Shown: positions 23,209 through 36,585, numbered from the stretch's first letter. The stretch: 64,000 nt of DNA from Prunus persica (GCF_000346465.2 NC_034016.1:148958-212957); one strand, 5' to 3'. Program-made: numbers and translations. The notes: a model not told the origin generated them from the letters alone.

Positions 23209-24316
23209 GTGGTCTACTCTAGAGACTAAAGATGAAAATAGAGAGAGAGTGATAGAGTTACAAAATCCTCGCCAACTTTATTAATTTTTTTGAAAGATTT
23301 TGTGTACCTCTTTTGTCTTGTTTGTTTTACATTTTAGTGACACTAATGTTATAATGGAATAAATATGAGGGATATGCATTGCAATATTCTTATGTTAGTT
23401 TTTATTTATTTTTAATAAATACCGCTTGGCTTGACTCTTGAGAGCATTTTTAATCAATATGTTAAATTGTCATATGGACATGAAATAACAAAAACTGAAA
23501 GTTAAAGTTGCTCTAACCGAGTAGTCAAATCTTACATGAATTTGAAAGTTGGAAGAGATATGTCAAAAATAACATATCAAAAAACTTGATGTCAAATATT
23601 ATTTTAATATTTTTTTCAGTCTGGACCCTATTATCATTTATTCTCTTTTAAAACTTTATATATTATATGAGCCCCATTTGTTTTTAAAAACATAATAAAA
23701 TAATATGATATTTGGCATTTCGGATAGAGTTCAATTTTTTCCAAAGTGTCAAATTGCAACATAAGTCATCAAATTCAAATTTAACATTCTGCATTTAACA
23801 CTTGCCGTGGAGAAAGAGATGCTCTAATAGTAAATTAGTAACAGATAAAGTGTTTTTATTTAAGCAAATTTATATATTGTGAATGAAATATTGATTTGCC
23901 TGTGAACAGAAAATAAATCCTGAGTCGCTCAATAATTGGAAAGAAGAAGCTCGGAGTCGGAGAAACAAAAGCAAACAAAAGATAAAACCAAAATAATTAC
24001 TCATCATGCTATAGGTATAGGGTGGTCGGGTCGGGGTGGTGGTGGGGTCAGATAAATACATGTGTAGGGCCAAAAAGGTCCAAAAGGATTTTGCAAATAA
24101 GAGTTTATTGGTCCAAGAATACCGAAGACCGAAGACCGAAGACCGACTTTTGTTTTCCCATAGAAATTAAATACGATTATAAATATGAATTAAAAAGAAA
24201 AGAAAAGTGGGAAAGTGGGAATAGAAAAGGAAACAGAAGGCGAAGAAAAATGAGGAACCGCCATACGAAACCTTGGGATTTTAGAATTTCTCCTTCTCTC
24301 CTTCTCTCCTTCTCCT

Positions 24317-24324
24317 TATAAATA
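24317..24324 (+). promoter_or_regulatory. TATA box of the PHD-finger gene
   Basis: TATAAATA lies 343-350 bp upstream of the start codon, after a CT-rich stretch and before an A- and CT-rich leader. It is the best TATA candidate in the region. Confidence 0.55.
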
Positions 24325-24547
24325 AGACTCGTAAATAAAAAAAGTAAGAAATAGCAAAGCAAAAACGCAGCAGTTGAAGAAAGATTTACAAGAAGCGCTT
24401 TCCCTTCCTCCCCTCTTGTTTATCTAGATAGATTAATCTAATAGTCTTTATAATAAAAAGATTGTAAGACTGATTTATTATTAGCGACCGATTTCCCTCT
24501 CCTCTCCTCTCGTCTCTCTTCTTATTTATTTATTTCTTTATTTGTGA

Positions 24548-24568
24548 ATGTGTGTGAAGAAGTTTTGA
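24548..24568 (+). other. Six-codon upstream ORF in the PHD-gene leader
   Basis: A short ORF reading MCVKKF and a stop precedes the main start codon by about 100 bp. If the leader is transcribed from the TATA box at 24317, it could lower translation of the main frame. The effect is inferred. Confidence 0.4.
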
Positions 24569-24666
24569 GAGAGAGTTTTGAATTTAAAACACAACAGCAG
24601 AAGCAGAAGCAGCAGCAAATCAGTAACAAAACTAAACACAGTACCAAATACGAAACCAGATCTACT

Positions 24667-24996
24667 ATGGTCATGACCGAGAGACCTTCTAAGCGGCTCA
24701 GGAGGAGGGTGACCGCTGATCTCCCGGACTTTTTCACCTTCCCTCAGCCCCACAGCGACGTCGTTCCCCCACAGCCCTTCCGTGAGAGCGTCCGCAGCTT
24801 CCTCATTCGTCACGCGCACGTCACGTGCCCATCCTCCTCGTTGTTCCCGTCCTTGGTCACCTCACAGATCTCGCTCCGGGTCGGGCATCCGGGCGACCCG
24901 ACCGCCGTTCTTCCCTTGGACGTCGTAGAGGAGGACGTCACCCGCTCCAGACGATCCGTCTACTGCGACCAGTGCCGAGTCGTTGGTGAGTCCACT

Positions 24997-25043
<47 letters not shown>

Positions 25044-27268
25044 ATAGACGTAGATATACGTACGTTCAGATGGATGCTTTGCTTTACTCTCACTCGCTTT
25101 TTTGTTTTTGTTCGTAGAATATGTATTTTTATTTTGAGCTTTGGATAATGTTTTACGTTTGCTTTCTTTGACAAAAATTTTACGTTTGCTTCCTTTGACA
25201 AAAATACAAACAATAGGTTGGAGTGGGCATCCGGTGTGCAAAAAACGATACCATTTCATAATAAGAAGAGGCGCTGGGACTTGTGAGACTGAGATTCCCT
25301 TGCACCAGCAGCAGCAACAACAATACAACAACAACAACAAAAGTAACAACTGTTGCAATTCTATGAGTGCGACAATGGAGGATACGGATGATGTTGAAGA
25401 GTGGGCGTATCTTCAACTTCATGATAATACTCATCTTCTCCATGCCGTCATTCACTCCAACGGCTTTGCCCACCTTCTAACCCTCAACGGCAGACAAGGA
25501 GGCTCCACCCTTCTCTCTGGCCGTCACATTTTGGATTTGTGGGATAGGCTCTGTCAAACCCTCTCTGTCAGGTCCATAATTCCTTCCTTACTTGCCTTTA
25601 CTTCAAGCCATTGTCAAAATTATAATCATTCTCGTTGTTATAATTATTTTTTGATTGAGATATAAATGGGAAGTGATACTGAATTGCATTACATGTTTTG
25701 AACTTGAACAATGAACAGGAAAGTTAGTGTGATGGATGTTTCGAAGAAGTATGGGATGGAGTATCGATTGCTGCACACAATCATCAACGGCCATTCTTGG
25801 TATGGAGATTGGGGCTATGAATTTGGTGCTGGGAGCTATGCTCTCACTCAAAATTCTTACCACAAAGCAGTGGATACCCTGTCCAGCTTGCCTTTGCACC
25901 CTTTTCTATTCCAACCGAGGAGACCCCGGACTCGCATGCAGTCTGTTATTGCTTTTTACCAATCTTTATCCGACACCCAACTCCCAACAATCAAGGATCT
26001 TTTTACATACATGTTGAGTCTCATCCATAGATCTCGCAAGCCCACATCGTGTAAGAAACCCCAGCATCACACTTCCAATGCTTTATGTGCATGGACGGCC
26101 AATGATGTCGAACATGTGCAACAAGCTATGATCAAGCTGCTACTTGCAGCAGTTGGTGTTGGAGAGGATAGCTGGGTGTCAAAGCGTGCCCTCAGGGCCG
26201 CATTGTACAAGAGTTCCTCTCCAGAGCTTCTTGATTACAGCCTTAAACACCTGGGAGGGAAGTTGGCAGCCAATGGTATGGTAATTAAGGCCCGATGCAG
26301 TCCCGCTTCAATTGATGTAGAATACAGGTAAAGAGACCAGCATTGTTTGGTTCAATTGCTTTTGTCAACTTATACATGCTTTGAGTCCTGACACTCATTA
26401 TGGTAACAGGCTTGAGCCATTGATTATTGGGAACGTTGATGGATCCGAGGATTTGAATTATCCATCGGAAGAGCAAATCCTCTGTGACCTCAAATTTTTA
26501 TATGATTCCATTATCCACCCTGACACCATGCTAAGCTATACACCTCAAGCGATGAGGGAACGTGTTATTGACGCAGCAACTAAGCTTCTCGATTGCAAGC
26601 AATTTGTGAAGGACTACATGCCTGATAAAATGGCAGCGGAAAGCTCCTGTGGCATTCACCTCTGGTGTCATGTGGAGCTTTCAGATGAACCCAAAGATGA
26701 TTTGGTCCTGCCTCCAGAACTGATTGTCTTGCCTTTGAATGCAACCGTTGCTGACCTTAAAAGGGAAGCTACCATGGCCTTCCAGGAAGTATATGCCATG
26801 TTTAAGAGGTTTGAAGTTGAGGAATTGCTTGAATATGGCTCTATAAATGATTCATTTACAGTGAAACTTCTGGTTGGAACATGTGGCTCGATTCGTTTAA
26901 AAGGGAGATGCCCTGCAAAACATGGGCTTAACCGTTTCCGGATGGAGAGAGGACTTGAAAGCTGGACCGTTGATTGCACATGTGGGGCCAAGGATGATGA
27001 TGGGGAGAGGATGTTGGCTTGTGATACATGTGGTGTTTGGCAGCACACAAGGTGTGCCGGGATTCATAGCTCTGATGCGATCCCTGCAAGGTTTGTTTGC
27101 ATGAGATGTGTAATCTCATACCGCAAGAAAAGCCAAAACACCAATGATCCTGCCAAGGAAGCTAATATTAGTGTCCCCTTCTCCAACACAACTTGCAGAG
27201 CCAAGGCATCTGCAACTGATAGTCCAAGCGTTGCATCAAACATGAACATGACATTTAGTGTACTTTGA
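24667..27268 (+). CDS. PHD-finger protein of the MMD1 family (At1g33420-like)
   Basis: This is a nuclear chromatin-reader type protein. Four exons, 24667-24985, 25217-25571, 25719-26327 and 26410-27268, join in phase with GT-AG introns to give 713 residues. The N-terminus (KRLRRRVTADLPDFFTFP) and YCDQCRVVGWSGHPVC are hallmarks of this plant family. A glutamine/asparagine-rich insert follows (about residues 138-155). The C4HC3 PHD finger is at about 617-661, starting CTCGAKDDDGERMLACDTC, and would bind two zincs and probably a histone tail. MMD1/DUET, a relative, is needed in male meiosis; the At1g33420 branch itself is less studied, so a meiotic role is only suggested. The previous gene (KNS4 type) is the same neighbour as in Arabidopsis, from memory. 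Intron 1 holds a CT microsatellite (about 25004-25039). Confidence 0.92.
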
Positions 27269-27494
27269 TTGTAATATTAACCTTATGTACATATGACATT
27301 TGGTAGGGGGCAGATTTTTTCACGTTTTAGGAGTTCCTTGCGAACTTTGCCCCATCGCCTCATTTTGAGGGGAGTTTTTTTTTGTCTTTGTATATAGCTC
27401 AATGAAAAAGAAAAAACAAATATTTATTGTGTTACTAAAATTTTCAGTCCTGGTTACTGATCTTGAAAAATGCAATAGGTACAGAATTACCTCT

Positions 27495-30400
27495 TCATTG
27501 CCCTACTCTTTGATCAGAATTCTTACCTGTTTTCTCGGGCTGTCTTAAGAAAACATTTCTAGCTTCTAAATTAGTGACATGGGGTTCTGTCCTAGAAAGA
27601 GAAAGGTGTTTAACGGCTGTGCAAAGACCAGTATACTTGGTAACAACTTGTTTGTACACACTCAGCAGCCTCTCCACATCTCCAATTGTCAAATCCCCAG
27701 CTTCTTTGTCCATATAAGGGTAATTTGACGCACCTGTAGTTTTCAATAGAATGTTTAGATGGAATATAACAACCAAAAGTATAACAAACGAATATTTCTA
27801 ATGGTTTATACATTTATCTGCATAGTGTTGGATGGAACATAACCAAATAATTTTATACCCTTCTATCCGCATACCTAACTCCTATTATTTAAAGTTCATA
27901 TTAGAAAAAATTATTACTTAAAAACAAGTAAAAACGAGAGGGAAAGAACAATTGAAGTTGCACATTATGTCTCTTTAAGGGGACAACTCGATGGCTAAAG
28001 TCATGCGGTTCTCTCACAATGGTTGGTATTGGTTGCATGTATTGTACTATGTAATATAGAAAGGAAAGAAAAAATTATACTATATAGGCTTGTGATTTGA
28101 TGATGTTCAATCACAATGCATTATCTTAGTAATCCTACACCAATTAAAATTATCTGGCGGATTCAAACACCACAACTAAGGACTGAAGAAAGGGTAACCT
28201 TTAGGAAAATTAACAATATAGTTTGAAACTTACCACTTGTTTCTTTATCATGTGATCTTGCTGAAGGGCCAGGATCGGTCTGGCCTTGCGAGGTTGTCCT
28301 TTCTTCCAAAGTGGGCGTGGCTTCCTTTTCTGTCTCTTTATTGGTCATTCTTGCTGCTTGCATGCTCTCTTCAAATTCGATTTCATCGATAGAAAGAGAT
28401 TTAGCATTTAACTCAAAAATAAATGTTTTGGCTGAGACAAGATTGGTGAGGTAATAGGCTGCTTCAGACACAAGTTTTGTCTGCCTTCGATATAACTGAA
28501 TGAATTTGAGGTTGGAATGCAACTGTGGAGGATTGGCCTGTTAGTACAAAGACAAAAGACTTAGTAACTTGTGATGCAGCACAAGGGAAATAAAGCTACA
28601 GCTAAGGGGACATTTCTTCTAAGACTTGAAATGATTCATCAACATCAAACACCAAATTCTTAATTAAATAACTCAAAAGTCAAAACAAGTGCGAACACCT
28701 AAGGCACACGAATATAGATGTAGCTATGAAGGATTCTATCAGACTAAGAATTATTAATTTGTTAATAAGCAATGACTTCTTATTTAACTTTTGGTACAAG
28801 AATGCCACAACACATAAGAAATGCCACTAATTTTACTATAGTAATCTACATGATCCTGGACAGTAAGAGAATATTATCCAATGACTTAATCAATTTGTAT
28901 GTGGTAAGAAAAACATTATTCTGATGTTGCTAAAAAGACGATCAATATTAAGAAAAGATCATATTCTAGCGCACACAGCAGGACCAAACAAATGAACTAA
29001 AGAAAAAGAGAGAAGTTTATATTTCAGGCATGTGAAGGCACAATTTTCAAATATAGTATCACATCAAACTGTTAAAAGTTGAAAAACATAGGAACCATAG
29101 TTAACAACTGGACATGATTAATAGAATGGCTTATTACCAAGGAGAGCTTGCCTTGATCATAACATATATAAGGACAGGAAGAAAGTCATCAGCTCCTGCC
29201 AGTACATGATTTTCTGACATTGATGCATTCAACAATAAATTGTTGATGACCTTGCAACAATTCATAACACACAGAAGCTTCTCACGAGGGGCTTTGAAAG
29301 CATTAATTTTCTGCAATTCTTTTTCTGCAAGCTGAATAAAAAGAGAATTATGTCCTTGCTGCTTATCAGGAATAAGTCAAATATCTTCGTCCAAAAAAAA
29401 AAAAAAGAATAAGTCAAATATCAATGTAAAAACGAAAACAAGAAAGGATGACTTAAATTGATAACAAAAAAACAAAAGAGTGAAACAAACTAAAGCAATT
29501 ATAAAACACTTTTACGAATCTAGTTCTCTGAATGGCCATTCGTCTTCATAACACCAATCTATTCAACAAACATCTGAGAGGGAGGAGGCTATTATCCAAG
29601 ATTCTACACATTATTCAAACCAACGAAGTTCTTTTAAGAGTATTTATTATCTCCAACTAAATGTAATCGATAACTTATTTGTATGCATCCGTGGAACGAA
29701 ATCATAACATATGTCACTTTTAAATAAATGTATGCTACGTCCTGTTTGTAGTCTAGATTTTACCTCTCATGTATGTGGTTTATATATCTATAACGTGTGA
29801 CACACAAAGTGATCCAAAAGTACAAAGTGAGAAATAAGCACCATCCCTCTACAAAGTAATAAGGGGAAGGAAAAAAAAAGGAAAGAGCAGTAATATCCTT
29901 TTTGCTTATACGTAACAAAAGGTTGAAATCAAAAGCTGTTACAAGTTTGAACCTAAGCTGCAAACATATACATGTGCTTAACTTAAAATTTTGAATTCCA
30001 TATTATACACATTCTTTCATATTTTAGTTGTGTGCAGGCAGGGAAACAAGGCTGTTGTTTTGGTGTTTTTAGTTCATAAAGGGAATCAGACCTCCTCTGT
30101 TAAAAAATGAAACAATTTCAGTTCTAAATACTACCATTTCTCAGCAAATGTTGTCTACTGAACACGGTCACTCAAACTGAAAACACAAGGTGAAATAATC
30201 AATCTTGAACTGGGAAAAATGATTATTAAGTTTCACTTTATTCAAGGTTCCAGGTAGCTATAACCATTGAGATAGAAACTAAAACTGTGAGCATAAATGA
30301 CATGTCTCTTATGGTCAATTCACGTTTTCAAGAAAAGCAAGCAAAACCAAGCATGTGGCTGGAAATCATCACCTTAGAATATAATGACTCTACTATAATG

Positions 30401-31412
30401 TATCGCATCACATCAATGATAACATAACCATGAAACTAACAGCACTAAATCTAAAATTAAAAGCAATGTACTAAGCACGGTATTGGTATAATTAAATGGA
30501 GATAAATATAAACTAACTACCAACACAGTGCCAAAAATAATTTGCACTCCCCAACAATCAGATTAAATGCAGCAAGCATACCAGCCATGAAGCTTCATTG
30601 CGTAGAACTGCTGGAATATCCAAATGCTCAGGCTTCAAGAAGGTCTGCAACAAGTGTATTTTCTGCGAGGTTTCAAGGTCAATCTTTACATCCTCGGGAG
30701 TAGAAGAAAAGGTCCGGGAGAACAATTTTGTCATGACATATTTCTCCAAACCCTGCAGTAGCAATTATAGGAAAACACAAATCTAACTGAATATCTCACA
30801 TAAAAGTACAAATTGGTGGTACACGCTACATTTTCCTCCCTTAATTTTAATCACATTTGGTTCTTACGCTGTGTTTTTTGTTTGGATAATAGTTTAACTA
30901 GTATGAACTAGAAAGGAGGGAAAGGGAATTCAATGATCAAAAAAGGAACTTTCTTTTTTCGGGTGAAGCTAATCGTCAGAATCTTAAGAAAACCCACATA
31001 AACTAAACTAGATCCATCCACAGTGTTTGAAACAAGCATCGAGAAGTTGACAAATAAGAGCAGGCAGAGAGTACCTCCATTGCACAATCAACCTCCTGAT
31101 CAGTGGCACCTGCCCACAATGGATGATCCCTAATAGCATCTTCCATTGTTGTGTAGAAATCTTGAACCTTTTTGCCGTCATTTTCAGGGTTGGCCGCGTA
31201 AAACGAAAATGAGACAATAAAGCTAACGAAGAAAAAAGAAAAGGGATACAGTCTATGAATGAAACCAAACAATACAAATATGTATGAGTATGAATTAGGG
31301 TTTGAGCTCTAAAGTACCTTTTGATGGATCGGACGAGATCGAGGGAAGCAGGGTTTCGCATTCGATCGAGAAAATCATAGAAGATAGCCGAAGAGGATGA
31401 AGATCCCTCCAT
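27495..31412 (-). CDS. VPS9A: VPS9-domain Rab5 guanine-nucleotide exchange factor, VPS9a-like
   Basis: This factor activates Rab5-type GTPases (RABF) on endosomes. On the minus strand six exons join in phase: 31412-31318, 31222-31075, 30752-30582, 29331-29152, 28537-28234 and 27733-27495, giving 378 residues. FYDFLDRMRNPAS at the start, HPLWAG, GLEKYVMTKLF, LDIPAVLRNEASWL, KAPREKLLCVMNCCKVINNLL, ADDFLPVLIYVMIKA and NPPQLHSNLKFIQLYRR reproduce the helical bundle and VPS9 domain of Arabidopsis VPS9a in order. The invariant Asp and Tyr of the VPS9 fold are in the ADDFLPVLIYV block. The C-terminal tail keeps the DLTIGDVERLLSVYKQ element. The protein is shorter than VPS9a (about 520) because the variable linker is reduced. 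Intron 4 uses a GC donor (29151-29150) in an AG|GCAAGC context. The gene converges on the PHD gene, with 226 bp between stop codons. Confidence 0.9.
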
Positions 31413-31738
31413 TCTCTTTGAACTCTTTGATTGATATGAAATTGAGACCAATTTAGACGAGCACTGCCGCCAACAACACCATAACCGGCAATCTCTATCT
31501 GGAGAATTTGACAGAAACAGAGTATGGAGGTGGAAGAGGGTAGAAGAAGCAGCATAGTATAAGTCGTTAATAAGACCGACAACTGTTGGAGAGAGAGAGG
31601 GAGAAGAAGGAAGAATGGTAGGTTTGGCACGTGACCCCCACGTTTTTCTTGCTGGTTGCTTGTTGTTAAGGGTTAAATACTGTATGGGTGAGCATTATTA
31701 CCGAAAACCTGATCAAACCGGTGGAACCGGACTGGTTT
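31413..31738. promoter_or_regulatory. Upstream region of the VPS9 gene
   Basis: About 330 bp separate the VPS9 start codon from the candidate solo LTR. The stretch is CT/GA-rich and must contain the leader and promoter, unless these extend into the LTR. No clear TATA box was found. Confidence 0.4.
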
Positions 31739-34256
31739 TGACAGGATTTGTTCTGAATTTTACGAAATTCGAGATGAATTATGTGAAAATTTCCCGACAT
31801 CACTCCGATGTCGGGTCCACTTCTAAAACTATATCTTTTTTCCCAAAAAGGAATAAGAGCACGAGATTTTCTACCGAAATTTCGGCAGAGTCTCTCCTGT
31901 AAACTGAATATTCTCCAAATTTCAACCTGCACAAAATTCATAATTTAATATCCCAACAGGCAACACGCACAATATAACTTCATGCAATTCACATAAACGG
32001 CTTTCGGCCTTCAAATAACTCGAAACAGAACCGCCAACAATGCTCTTGAATCAAATTAATGCATTAAACAGTGCATATAACAAACTCAAACTTATTTATG
32101 AATGCCTACTGAAATCAACATAGAATAACTTTTTAATCAAGCCTCGTTTCTATCCGAATTTCAAGACCAACTACAAATTCAGCACCCCCACTCACTAAAA
32201 CAACATAAGTAAAGTTTAGCCCGTGGCTGTACCAAGGCACTACCCTAGGCTACCTACGTACCCTTACTAAGGGATTAAGCCACACGTAGTTCTTCCCACT
32301 AAAATTCCGATTCCAAACACATACAATACATTTATTCATCTCTCTGGTAATCACAAAATCTCCCCATAGCCGGAACATCCAACGCCACGTATGAGGTCTG
32401 TCAACATGCTGGATAATCTACGCCACGTGTGACCTAACCATCACATAATCTCCCCCATACACCAAAACATCCAACGCCATGTATGGAGTCTGTCCTCACG
32501 CCGAATAACCTACGCCACGTGAGACCTAACAATCACAGGATCTCCCCATACGCCGGAACATCCAACGCCACGTATGAGGTCTGTCAACATGCCAGATAAC
32601 CTACGCCACGTGTGACCTAACCATCAAATAATCTCCCCCATACGCCGAAACATCCAATGCCACGTATGGGGTCTGTCTTCACGCCGGATAACCTACGCCA
32701 CATGGAATCTAACAATCACAGGATGGTTCATACAGTATCAATATCCGGGGAGGTACATAGGGTAGTGCGTATAGCACTTCAAACTAACATTCTAAACTAT
32801 TTTTATACCTTTATAAATATATATAAATATATATATATATTAATTTCTAATATTGTCTAAAATCTAGCATCCCATAAACCCCTCAATTTAAAATAATAAA
32901 TTAATATCCTAATTCCACATAATCAACATAACTCAACAACGCTCAAGACCTGTCACTAGGGTCATTATAATCTTCCTAGGGAGGTAAAAATATTTCGGAA
33001 GACTCACGGTCAACCAAGAGTCAAATTGCCCAAACTTGGTCAAATGGGCCCACGGGACCCACAACGTCCAAATTTTGATCCGAAAGTTCCTATGGTTCTA
33101 CAAGGTTCAGGATACATGTCCTGCAAGTTTGGTCCCAATCAAACGGTCTGATCGCTTGCGATCGCACGATCGGACGTTTATTGTAAAACACAAACTTCAA
33201 GTTATTAAATTGGAACATCCGGGGCACCGATTCATGATCCGTGAATTCCTACACGATCCTAGAAATGCCTAGATTAATATATATTAAATTCAAAGCTATC
33301 CACGGTTCAAACCTATCGAACCCGGATAACGTACAATAGGTGAAATCAGTTCGGGGTTCGAACGTCAACCAAATTGGAATCCGAGCATACCTACGCGCTC
33401 AGGACAACAAGGGGATTGCATCGGAACACAATGCCCCTTTTCAATAGTGCCCACGCGCCGGCAGCGCGTGGGTGTCCAAAGAGATAACGTATCGCCGGAA
33501 AATCTCAAAACCACGGCTCAGGACTCTTACCCTAGGTATAACACCCTATTTGGAACCACTTTTGTTCTTAGACCTACCCCAAAAACTGACCGAAAGTAGC
33601 CGGAATCGCTATCCCAAAACCGGCCCAAAATCCAATTTGAAAATCAAGCTACCTATGCTCAAAATTGATGCAATCCTACCCAACCATCAACTAGATTATG
33701 AAGAATAGGTAGAAATCCATACCTAGGTAGAAATCCATACCTTACTCGTCCAGTTTGGTGGAGAATTGGGAGAGAACGAGCGGCAGGAAGTTTTGTCAAA
33801 AATTGGCGCAAATTCGCAGTTTTCTGGCAACAGGACGACGGCTTGCATAGGGAGGAGGCTGGGGTGTGACGGCGGAGCTGGACCGGTCCTTTTGGCACCG
33901 GTCATGGCCTCTGGTGGCAGCTGCAAATCCGACCAGGGGGGTTTCACGCAGAGGGAGGAGAGCGCGCGGAGGGGGAGAAAGTGAGAGAGAGAAATCATAT
34001 TTTTATTAACTCTCTTTTCAAAATAATTACGATCGTGCCACTGAGTTTGTTTTGCTCGTAACTTCTTTGTTACAACTCCGATTCGAGCCTACCGCATGTC
34101 TACGGACTCGTCTCAATACGACCTACATAACCATACCACTCATTGTCTCAAAATCTTACTGGATAATAAAATGACCAAATTACCCCTACCAAGGGTAGAT
34201 TCATAATTTCAATTAAATAATTTAAATATAAATTAAATTTGGAGTCGGCGTGTTCA
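31739..34256. mobile_element. Candidate solo LTR, about 2.5 kb, inside an older repeat
   Basis: The block starts TGACAGG and ends GGAGTCGGCGTGTTCA, the TGACAGG...CA pattern of large Ty3-type LTRs. GTTT occurs directly outside both ends (31735-31738 and 34257-34260). Outside these ends the flanks share an ACCGG/CCGGTT-rich character, as if one older repeat had been split. No internal domain or second LTR is present. Inside are a four-unit tandem repeat and a 9-bp-arm hairpin (CCCACGCGC at 33450-33458 with GCGCGTGGG at 33464-33472). The 4-bp duplication and boundaries are weak evidence. Confidence 0.5.
32339..32715. repeat. Four tandem units of about 92 bp with alternating dimer pattern
   Basis: Each unit contains AATCTCCCC or similar, CGGAACATCCAACGCCACG or a variant, GTCTGTC and CTACGCCACGTG. 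Units 1 and 3 share ATGAGGTCTGTCAACATG, while units 2 and 4 share a different middle with CTCACGCCG or TTCACGCCG. The true period is therefore a dimer of about 184 bp. CACGTG cores resemble G-box sites. Confidence 0.85.
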
Positions 34257-36169
34257 GTTTTAGGTGGTTTGATTTGGTTTTTATATTAAAAATTTAAAAA
34301 CTAGCCGAACCGGCTTTGAACCCGATTAGACCGGTTTTATTTTACTGCGAACCGCTGAAAATCGGACCAGACCTAGTATTTTAATTATATTATTAATTAA
34401 AAATAATACACGTGTCAGCGGATGATTAGTGGATTGTATGGCATATCCTACTCATTCCTACACTAGATTGAGATTCTGCTATCAGGGCTTTTTTTCTTCT
34501 TGCAGCTACAAACGGGCTGGGCTGCCGTAAAGAGCAGATGGATGAAATTATCCCCTATGCCTGAGTTCAAAGATCAAGCTCCAAAAATAATTTGAAAGAA
34601 TAGAGAAGCTTTAGGAAACACCTTGGTTACCTTCACCAATGAAAATAACAACAGCTTACAGATAAATTTTCTAGCTTAGCATGAGAAGCTTGTGGCATGG
34701 GAGCAAAATTATCATGAGTTTAGCACTGAAGAGAAAACTAAGTGTTCCTGGGGGGAAAATGGGTACTAAGGTAGGAGATGAAGAGTTTGTAGAGATGTTT
34801 GGCTGAGAATAAGGAAAAAGAGAGGAATGGGTGGCTTGAGTATTATGTCCGGCAGCTTGACAGTGACTCTGTCAAATGCTAGAGCAGCCTGCTAGAAGGG
34901 GGGAAAATGGGGAGGAAGATGAACAGAGCACGAATTTGCTGGGTGTTGCAGGTGAAAGAGGAAGTTTGCTCTCTGAAATGTGGGTTGTTTTTTTGGTTGG
35001 GTAGAAGAGGCCTTCTTTTATAGCTGCTGAAAGCTATCTTTTTTCAAAAAACCCTAGTGGTTTCCATCCAATTTGGCCAAGCTTTTTCCTTCATTTCTCC
35101 TTAATTTCTTTGACTTATCCTACTCTAGCAAAAATCTCCTCTGCCCAATCTCACAAAATCAGAGATTTTTAGGAGCTCAATGCTCTTCCCGCAGCAGCCT
35201 TTATGGAGAATTCCTATTCCCAGCCATCTTCTTCCTTCATTTTCCTTCCTTCTTCCATGGCTAGGTCTGATGAGGGAAAGAGAATGGGCATATATGCTTG
35301 TTCAAAGAGGGGTTCTCCTCTGCGCGCCAATATCCTTTGGTCCATTGGGTGTCGTGTGCTTGAAACTTGCTCCCTTCCCATGTGCTGGAACCTCCCAACA
35401 GCTTTGTATAATGGACCTTCAGACTTCCCCTTCGTGGCTTTTGTTTTTCCAGCCAAGTGCTGGGGCTTTTGTGGCTCATTATGGTAATTGTATGGGCAAA
35501 GGTGAATCATTAAGTAAGTGGGCTTTCTTTATCAAACGTTTGGGCTTTTTGGTTGAGTCAATAGGCTATTTTGGTTGGGTTATTTTTGTTTGGAGTGATG
35601 GGCTATTCTTTTCTCTCTTGTGCTCACCCACATGTTTGGGCCTATGAAATGGACTTGAGTCTCGAGGCTCCCAAGCAACCCGGGACTTCCATTTCTCAGC
35701 CCATCAATGGGCCTCATGACAATTTATTACCATCCATACCACAACCCACTCAAGCAAGCTCCGGGTATTTGAGTGGCTTGGGCCCACTTAAGCTTATGGC
35801 GTGATTGGGTACGGAATAATAATTCCTTACTTGACGTGGCGTGTCGCTTGGCATGCTTCAATTTTATCGTCCTTGAATAGGGACACGGTGCTTAGTTTAG
35901 CATGGGCTTGTATTTTATAATATTATCTCAGTCCTTGGCATGACAAATTATTTATTTAGCATGGCATGTGGACTATGACTTGTATATGACGAGCCTTCAT
36001 GTACTCCGATATGTAACTTTTCTTAATACAGTATCATATTGGACCGAAAACTTATTTGGGCCCAACCATAGACTTTTTTGGGCCTCAACATCTGCGAAAC
36101 CCTAAAGTGATCTGAAGGGCTTCGAATTTTTTTCACTACTGCGCCTCTTTCTTCCTCTTAGTCTCAGTC
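34257..36169. other. Repeat-like non-coding region
   Basis: No gene could be supported. Open frames around 35180-35650 lack recognisable features and exist on both strands. Words such as CCGGCAGCTTGAC, GCTT(A/G)GCATGAGA and TTGGGCCTCAACA are shared with 57545-59020, so the two stretches may be old copies of one repeat family. Confidence 0.4.
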
Positions 36170-36383
36170 ACCTGACTCTCTCGCCTCTGTCTCTCTCAAT
36201 CACTCTCGCCTCTGCCTCTCTTTTTTTCCAGATTTTCTCACACGATCTCTCAGTCACTCTCTCTCTCTCTCTCTCGTCACTCAACTTTCTCGCCTCTGCC
36301 TCTCTCAATTCCTCTCAAGTTCCTCTCTTCTTCTTTTTTCCAGATTTTTCTCACTCGATCTCTCAATCACTCTCTCTCTCACC

Positions 36384-36450
<67 letters not shown>

Positions 36451-36460
36451 TCCCTCAGCC

Positions 36461-36501
<41 letters not shown>

Positions 36502-36585
36502 CACTCTCGCTCTCTCTCAGCGGCTCTCTCTCAGTCTCTGTTAGCGACTCTCTCTCAGTCTCTCTCGCTCTCTCTCAGTTTGAGG
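36170..36585. repeat. CT-rich low-complexity block
   Basis: Long (CT)n runs, the longest around 36386-36446, alternate with CTCTCTCAGT-type variants. The block lies before the hAT first exon and may be its CT-rich leader or promoter. Confidence 0.85.

Larger units (their letters stand above)
23165..24666. other. Intergenic region with PHD-gene promoter and leader
   Basis: The first part is AT-rich 3' flank of the galactosyltransferase gene, with a (TA)n tract near 23187-23208. The last 350 bp carry a TATA box and leader of the PHD gene. No other gene is supported. Confidence 0.6.

Noticed and set aside
31003..31272. Minus-strand frame continuing past VPS9 exon 2
   Set aside because: Sequence after the DCAME codons is intronic; the VPS9 alignment resumes at 30752 after a good donor and acceptor.
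35180..35647. 155-codon + strand frame
   Set aside because: Overlapping frames on both strands, no domain, no splice partners, and similarity of surrounding words to another repeat region.
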